From: Cupriavidus pinatubonensis
GTDB lineage: Bacteria; Pseudomonadota; Gammaproteobacteria; Burkholderiales; Burkholderiaceae
Direction of reading: 5' to 3'
DNA: 64,000 bases
Assembly (NCBI RefSeq): GCF_019602855.1
Contig: NZ_CP080767.1
Coordinates: forward strand, 2,666,001 to 2,730,000
Below are positions 59,358 to 64,000 of this stretch, piece after piece. Under the pieces are notes generated by a model. The model saw only the letters and a list, made by a program, of their open reading frames with translations. It was not told where the DNA came from and did no database searches. Position 1 is the stretch's first letter. Each line of letters begins with the position of its first letter. Position numbers and translations under genes: made by a program.

Positions 59358-60350
59358 ATGCAGGATGCACCGCTCAAACCCTTCCGCTTCGCCGACGCCG
59401 CGCGCATGGTGCGCACGGGCGTGCCGGTGGCGATGGTCACCATCGTCGAAGTCAAGGGCTCCGCGCCACGCGAGGCAGGTATCCGCATGCTGGTCAGCGC
59501 CAACGATCTGGTCGGCACCATTGGCGGCGGGCATCTCGAATGGCGCGGCATGGATATCGCGCGCGCCATGCTGAACGAGGGCAAGGAACAGCGCCGCATC
59601 GAGCGCATTCCATTGGGCCCGGCGCTGGGACAGTGCTGCGGCGGCGTGGTGCAACTGGCGTTTGAAGTGCTCGGGCCGGACGATCTGCACTGGCTGGATG
59701 CCGTGGAGGCCGCTTTTGCCGCGGGCAAGTCGCTGGAACGCACGGTGCCGGTTCGCGGTGCCGTCACCGCGACGGAAAGCCGTGCGGTGATCGCGTCGGT
59801 CACGCTGGAAGCGGATGGCGCCTGGACCGACACGCTGGTTCCCGACGACATGCATGTGGTGCTGTTCGGCGCGGGCCACGTCGGCCATGCGCTGGTCAAG
59901 GTGCTGGCCAATCTGCCCTGCCGTGTGCACTGGGTCGACGAACGCGACACGCTGTTCCCGGCCGGACTGCCCGATAACGTCGAGCCCGAGGCCAGCGATA
60001 CGCCGGAAGCCGTGGTAGCGCAGGCGCCCGCAGGCAGCTATTTTCTCGTCATGACGCACAGCCACGCGCTCGACCAGACCTTGTGCGAGGAGATCTTCCG
60101 GCGCACGGACTTTGCGTATTTCGGCCTGATCGGCTCCAAGACCAAGCGCGCGCGCTTCGAACACCGGCTGGCGGACCACGGCGTCGACCCGGCCCGGTTT
60201 CCGGAAATGACTTGCCCGATGGGGGTATCAGGGATCACAGACAAGGCACCGGCTATGATTGCGGTAGCCATCGTCGCCCAGTTGCTGCAGGTCCGCGACC
60301 AGCGCCTCGCCGCGCTGCACGCGAGCCACGGGGAGACGGTGCATCCGTAA
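59358..60350 (+). CDS. xdhC: Xanthine dehydrogenase accessory protein XdhC
   Basis: 330-aa chaperone that binds and sulfurates the molybdenum cofactor before insertion into XdhB. 'VPVAMVTIVEVKGSAPREAG' and 'LVGTIGGGHLEWRGMDIARA' are the XdhC/CoxI N-terminal domain, 'LGQCCGGVVQLAFEVL' carries the conserved Cys pair that binds the cofactor, and the Rossmann domain has 'VVLFGAGHVGHALVKVL'. It lies directly before the deaminase gene (20 bp). Confidence 0.96.
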   Translation: MQDAPLKPFRFADAARMVRTGVPVAMVTIVEVKGSAPREAGIRMLVSANDLVGTIGGGHLEWRGMDIARAMLNEGKEQRRIERIPLGPALGQCCGGVVQLAFEVLGPDDLHWLDAVEAAFAAGKSLERTVPVRGAVTATESRAVIASVTLEADGAWTDTLVPDDMHVVLFGAGHVGHALVKVLANLPCRVHWVDERDTLFPAGLPDNVEPEASDTPEAVVAQAPAGSYFLVMTHSHALDQTLCEEIFRRTDFAYFGLIGSKTKRARFEHRLADHGVDPARFPEMTCPMGVSGITDKAPAMIAVAIVAQLLQVRDQRLAALHASHGETVHP

Positions 60351-60370
60351 CCACAAGACCGAGGCCCCAC

Positions 60371-61426
60371 ATGACCATCGATGCCGCGCTGGCGGACAAG
60401 ATCCGCCGTACTCCCAAGGCAGAACTGCACGTGCATATCGAAGGCACGCTCGAACCCGAGCTGATCTTCCGGCTGGCCCAGCGCAACCACGTGAACCTGC
60501 CCTACCCCAGCGTCGAGGCTCTGCGCGCGGCCTATGCGTTCACCGACCTGCAGTCGTTCCTGGACATCTACTACGCCGGTGCCAGTGTGCTGCTGACCGA
60601 AGAGGATTTCTTCGACATGACCATGGACTACGTCAAGCGCGCCGTCGCCGACAATGTCCGCCATGCCGAGATCTTCTTCGATCCGCAGACCCATACGGCT
60701 CGCGGCGTGCCAATCGGCACCGTGATCGACGGCATTTCCGATGCACTGGCCCAGGCGCGCACCGAATATGATTTCTCGAGCAGCCTGATCCTCTGCTTCC
60801 TGCGCCATTTGTCGGAAGAAGACGCGTTCGCCACGCTGGAAGCCGCGCTGCCGTACCGGGACCGCTTTGTCGGCGTCGGGCTGGATTCGTCGGAGAAGGG
60901 CAACCCGCCCGAAAAGTTTGCACGCGTATTCACTCGTGCCCGCGAACTCGGCCTGCACCTGGTGGCCCATGCCGGCGAGGAAGGCCCCGCCCAGTACGTC
61001 ACCGATGCGCTGGACATCCTCAAGGTCGAACGTATCGATCACGGCGTACGTTCGATCGACGATGCCGCGCTGATCGAGCGCCTGGCGCGCGAACGCGTGG
61101 CGCTGACCGTGTGCCCGCTTTCGAACCAGAAGCTCAAGGTGCATCCGGACCTGAGCGAGCATCCGCTCAAGCGCATGCTCGATGCCGGCGTTGCGATCAC
61201 GCTGCATTCGGACGACCCGGCCTACTTCGGCGGCTACATGAACGCCAACTGGGAAGCCACGTTCGCAGCGCTGCCGCTCGACGCCGCCGATGCGCACAAG
61301 CTGGCGCGCAATAGTTTTGAAGCGGCCTTCCTGCCCCCGATGCAGAAGGCCGAGTTCCTGGCGGAGGTCGACCACTTCTGGTCGGCCACGCCGACGTCCC
61401 CGCCTGCCACGGCCCCCGCGGCCTGA
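60371..61426 (+). CDS. Adenine deaminase-type amidohydrolase (adenosine deaminase family)
   Basis: 351-aa zinc-dependent deaminase. Zinc site 'KAELHVHIEGTLEPELIFRL' and 'LVAHAGEEGPAQYVTDALDI'; the catalytic 'TLHSDDPAYFGGYMNANW' follows. 'HIEGTLEPE', 'DIYYAGASVL' and 'FFDPQTHTARG' are features I recall from Pseudomonas aeruginosa PA0148, an adenine deaminase, whereas true adenosine deaminases have 'HLDG(S/A)' there. It therefore probably makes hypoxanthine from adenine, feeding XdhAB. It is often mislabelled 'add'. It sits 20 bp after xdhC. Confidence 0.88.
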   Translation: MTIDAALADKIRRTPKAELHVHIEGTLEPELIFRLAQRNHVNLPYPSVEALRAAYAFTDLQSFLDIYYAGASVLLTEEDFFDMTMDYVKRAVADNVRHAEIFFDPQTHTARGVPIGTVIDGISDALAQARTEYDFSSSLILCFLRHLSEEDAFATLEAALPYRDRFVGVGLDSSEKGNPPEKFARVFTRARELGLHLVAHAGEEGPAQYVTDALDILKVERIDHGVRSIDDAALIERLARERVALTVCPLSNQKLKVHPDLSEHPLKRMLDAGVAITLHSDDPAYFGGYMNANWEATFAALPLDAADAHKLARNSFEAAFLPPMQKAEFLAEVDHFWSATPTSPPATAPAA

Positions 61427-61487
61427 GCGGCACATACCAATGGCCTGGCCCAGCGCGTGCGCGCCGGCCTGGCCCGAGAGACAGACC

Positions 61488-62810
61488 ATGACGACCACTC
61501 CTCCGACTCCGTCCATTACTCGCGCGATCCGCGGCCGCGTGCTGCATTTCCTGCACGACCCGCAGTTCCATGAGGACGCCTATCAGTATTGGGAGGATGG
61601 TCTGCTGCTCGTCACCGCTGGCCGCATCGTCGCGGCCGGCGACTACACGTCGCTCGCGTCGCGCATTCCGGCCGATGCCGAGGTGATCGACCACCGCGGC
61701 AAGCTGATCGTGCCGGGCTTTATCGACACGCACGTGCACTACCCGCAGACCGACATCATCGCGTCGCCGTCGCCGGGCCTGCTGCACTGGCTGGACACCT
61801 ACACCTTCCCCGAGGAACGTCGCTTCGCCGAGCCTGAATACGCGCGCGCGGTCGCCGGCTTCTTCACCGACGAACTGCTGCGCAACGGCACCACCAGCGC
61901 GGTGGTCTGGAGCACGGTGCACAAGGCTTCAGCCGACGCACTGTTTGCCGAGAGCGAACAGCGCAACCTGCGCATGATCACCGGCAAGGTGATGATGGAC
62001 CGCAACTGTCCCGAGTTCCTGCGCGATACCGCTGAAACCGGCGCGCGCGATTCCGCCGACCTGCTGTCGCGCTGGCATAACAAGGGCCGCCTCGCCTACG
62101 CCATCACGCCGCGCTTCGCGCCGACGTCGACCGAAGCGCAGCTCGCCGCCTGCGGCGAACTGGCCAAGGCCTATCCGGACGCGTTCATCCAGACCCACGT
62201 CGCAGAGAACCGCGACGAAGTGAAATGGGTGGCCGAACTGTTCCCGGACGCGCGGAGCTACCTGGACGTCTACGACCGCTACGGCCTGCTGCGCCCCGGC
62301 GCGTTCTACGGCCATGCGATCTACCTGGACCAGGACGACCGCCGCCGCCTGGCCGACAGCGGCGCCGCCGTCGCGCACTGCCCGACGTCGAACCTGTTCC
62401 TCGGCAGCGGCTTCTACGACTTCCACCAGTCGGACGCCAACCGCCTGAATGTGACGCTGGCGACCGACGTCGGCGGCGGCACCTCGTTCTCGATGTTCCG
62501 CACCATGAACGCCGCGCACAAGGTCGCGCGCATGGGCGGCTACCACCTGACCGCGCTGCGCATGTTTTACCTGGCCACGCGCGCGGCCGCCGAAGCGCTG
62601 GGCTGGTCCAACCGCATCGGCAGCTTCAGCGAGGGCTGCGAGGCCGACTTCATCGTGCTGGATCCGCAGGCCACGCCGCTGATCGCGCGTCGCAGCGGCC
62701 GCTCGGAGACGCTCGAAGAGCAATTGTTCGCATTCGCCATGCTCGGCGATGACCGGGTCATCGACAGTGTCTATGTGATGGGCGAGGCGGTACAGGTACC
62801 GATCGTGTGA
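61488..62810 (+). CDS. guaD: Guanine deaminase
   Basis: 440-aa amidohydrolase converting guanine to xanthine. Zinc ligands are in 'PGFIDTHVHYPQTDII' and 'QTHVAENRDEVKWVAELF', with the C-terminal Asp in 'LATDVGGGTSFSMFRTM'. 'YAITPRFAPTST' is the guanine-specific segment. Together with XdhABC and the preceding deaminase it completes a route from adenine and guanine to urate. It begins 61 bp after the deaminase stop. Confidence 0.96.
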   Translation: MTTTPPTPSITRAIRGRVLHFLHDPQFHEDAYQYWEDGLLLVTAGRIVAAGDYTSLASRIPADAEVIDHRGKLIVPGFIDTHVHYPQTDIIASPSPGLLHWLDTYTFPEERRFAEPEYARAVAGFFTDELLRNGTTSAVVWSTVHKASADALFAESEQRNLRMITGKVMMDRNCPEFLRDTAETGARDSADLLSRWHNKGRLAYAITPRFAPTSTEAQLAACGELAKAYPDAFIQTHVAENRDEVKWVAELFPDARSYLDVYDRYGLLRPGAFYGHAIYLDQDDRRRLADSGAAVAHCPTSNLFLGSGFYDFHQSDANRLNVTLATDVGGGTSFSMFRTMNAAHKVARMGGYHLTALRMFYLATRAAAEALGWSNRIGSFSEGCEADFIVLDPQATPLIARRSGRSETLEEQLFAFAMLGDDRVIDSVYVMGEAVQVPIV

Positions 62811-62880
62811 CGCCCTCCATACCTGTGCCCGCCACTCGTGCGGCCGGGATCGGTTAATACCCGGGAGCGCTCCGGCGCGG

Positions 62881-62896
62881 CTTGACGGTGGTCAAG
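62881..62896. promoter_or_regulatory. Dyad upstream of the desaturase gene
   Basis: CTTGAC-GGTG-GTCAAG, perfect 6-bp arms, in the 174-bp gap after guaD and 88 bp before the desaturase ATG. Could be a repressor site; no promoter pair could be fixed beside it. Confidence 0.4.
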
Positions 62897-62984
62897 ACTC
62901 GTAACGGCAAAGCCCTCTAACCTTTGCGGTTCCGTTGCAGGCCTTGCGAGGCCGACCCGCAACGCCAGCAACCTGAAGGTTTCC

Positions 62985-64000
62985 ATGACCACCACCGCTG
63001 CCACGCATCCCGAGGTACCGCTGCACGCACCGGCGCCTGCCAACCAGCCGTTTCCCGAACCGATTTCCCCAGACCAGCCGCTGCCATCCCGCAAGATCAT
63101 CCGCGGCTGGCTGATTCCGCTAGGCCAGCGCAGCACGCCGCGCGCGCTGGCGCTGTTCGCCTTCGACTACCTGCTGTTCGCGGCCACGCTGGCGGGCGTC
63201 GTGCTGGCCCCGCACTGGGCCGCCAAGGTGGGCCTCGGCGTAGTGGCGGGCCTGATCATCGCGCGCCTGTTCATCATCGGCCACGACGCCTGCCACCAGA
63301 GCCTGACGCCGCGCCGCGGCCTGAACAAATGGCTGGGCCGGCTGACGTTCCTGCCGTCGCTGACGCCCTACAGCCTGTGGGAAGTCGGCCACAACGTGGT
63401 CCACCACGGCTACACCAACCTGAAGGGCTTCGACTTCGTCTGGGCGCCGTATTCGCTCGAAGAGTTCCAGGCGCTGCCGCGCTGGCGCCGCGTGATGGAG
63501 CGCATCTACCGCACCGGCTTCGGTCCAGGCCTGTACTACCTGGTCGAGATCTGGTGGTGCAAGCTGTTCTTCCCGAACAAGCGCCAGATGGCCACGCGCC
63601 GTCCGATCTTCATGGCCGATTGCACGCTGGTGGCCACGTTCGGCGCCGCGTGGATCGGTGCGCTGATCTGGGCCGCTTTTGCCACCGGGCAATCGGCATG
63701 GATGATGGTCGGCGCCGGCTTCGTGCTGCCTTTCCTGGTCTGGAACGTGACCGTCGGCTTCGTGCTGTACGTGCACCACACCCACACCAGCGTGGCGTGG
63801 TACGACACCAAGTCGATGTGGGCCAAGGCCCAGCCGTTCGTCTCGACGACCGTGCACCTGCGTTTCCGCCATGGCATCGGCGCCGCGCTGCATCACATCA
63901 TGGAACACACCGCACACCACGTGGACATGAGCGTGCCGCTGTACCGCCTGAAGCGCGCGCAGGCGCTGCTCGAACATGCGCTGCCGGGCCGCATCATCAT
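62985..64000 (+). CDS. Membrane fatty acid desaturase (C-terminus beyond window)
   Basis: 338 complete codons are visible from the ATG at 62985; the frame runs off the end. The three His boxes of di-iron acyl desaturases are present: 'HDACH' (100-104), 'HNVVHH' (136-141) and 'HHIMEHTAHH' (303-312). Hydrophobic helices lie around 58-76, 84-98, 215-235 and 243-262. An Ala/Pro-rich tail of about 36 residues precedes the core. The spacing resembles delta-12/omega-3-type bacterial desaturases, but regiospecificity cannot be judged. It is probably independent of the purine operon. Confidence 0.9.
   Translation, partial: MTTTAATHPEVPLHAPAPANQPFPEPISPDQPLPSRKIIRGWLIPLGQRSTPRALALFAFDYLLFAATLAGVVLAPHWAAKVGLGVVAGLIIARLFIIGHDACHQSLTPRRGLNKWLGRLTFLPSLTPYSLWEVGHNVVHHGYTNLKGFDFVWAPYSLEEFQALPRWRRVMERIYRTGFGPGLYYLVEIWWCKLFFPNKRQMATRRPIFMADCTLVATFGAAWIGALIWAAFATGQSAWMMVGAGFVLPFLVWNVTVGFVLYVHHTHTSVAWYDTKSMWAKAQPFVSTTVHLRFRHGIGAALHHIMEHTAHHVDMSVPLYRLKRAQALLEHALPGRII

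Overview
The window looks like chromosomal DNA of a Burkholderiales beta-proteobacterium, most probably Cupriavidus or a close Ralstonia relative. The evidence is the high GC content with G/C-ending codons, the sdhCDAB-sdhE-gltA order beside a GntR regulator and mdh, a DUF2863 gene, a ParC/ParE pair of beta-proteobacterial type, and many solute-binding proteins without transporters. No insertion sequence, prophage, integrase or CRISPR array was found. Most of the window is metabolic core genome with small accessory patches. Genus assignment and functional calls rest on remembered family motifs, not on a database search.

Layout. 1-2.1 kb: end of a branched-chain amino acid ABC operon (livJ, livH). 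2.6-16.2 kb: a TCA-cycle block. On the minus strand lie sdhC-sdhD-sdhA-sdhB-sdhE-gltA and a GntR/UTRA regulator. Divergently on plus lie mdh, a CitE-like CoA lyase, a PrpC-type citrate/methylcitrate synthase, a small MliC-like exported protein and acnA. A 20-bp perfect palindrome sits directly in front of the mdh promoter. 16.4-27.3 kb: mixed genes, namely a microprotein, DUF2863, a TrmB-like methyltransferase, an orphan peptide-binding protein, a spermidine-synthase-like protein, a Cds1-like cysteine desulfhydrase, a lipocalin-like protein, an ArsR regulator with an SRPBCC-GST fusion enzyme, a family 6 uracil-DNA glycosylase and htpG.

27.4-35.6 kb: a MocR regulator diverging from a tight seven-gene run (VOC protein, AlaX-type tRNA editing hydrolase, LysE exporter, EamA exporter, RidA, cupin, PLP aminotransferase), followed by a GST. 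The set looks like a module for sensing, exporting and detoxifying an amino acid or a reactive product of it. This is the best candidate in the window for an undescribed system. 36-48 kb: lactate permease, a split chromate transporter pair, parC, a lytic transglycosylase, parE, an MFS transporter and an ABC-F ATPase whose leader carries a possible transcription attenuator.

48-55 kb: an amino-acid binding protein, BenE, a coiled-coil protein, an SMR efflux pump, tRNA-Arg(CCT), an LRAT-family protein, a PP2C phosphatase and a LysR regulator. 55-64 kb: xdhA-xdhB-xdhC, an adenine-deaminase-type enzyme and guaD, which together convert adenine and guanine to urate, then the start of a fatty acid desaturase cut by the window end.
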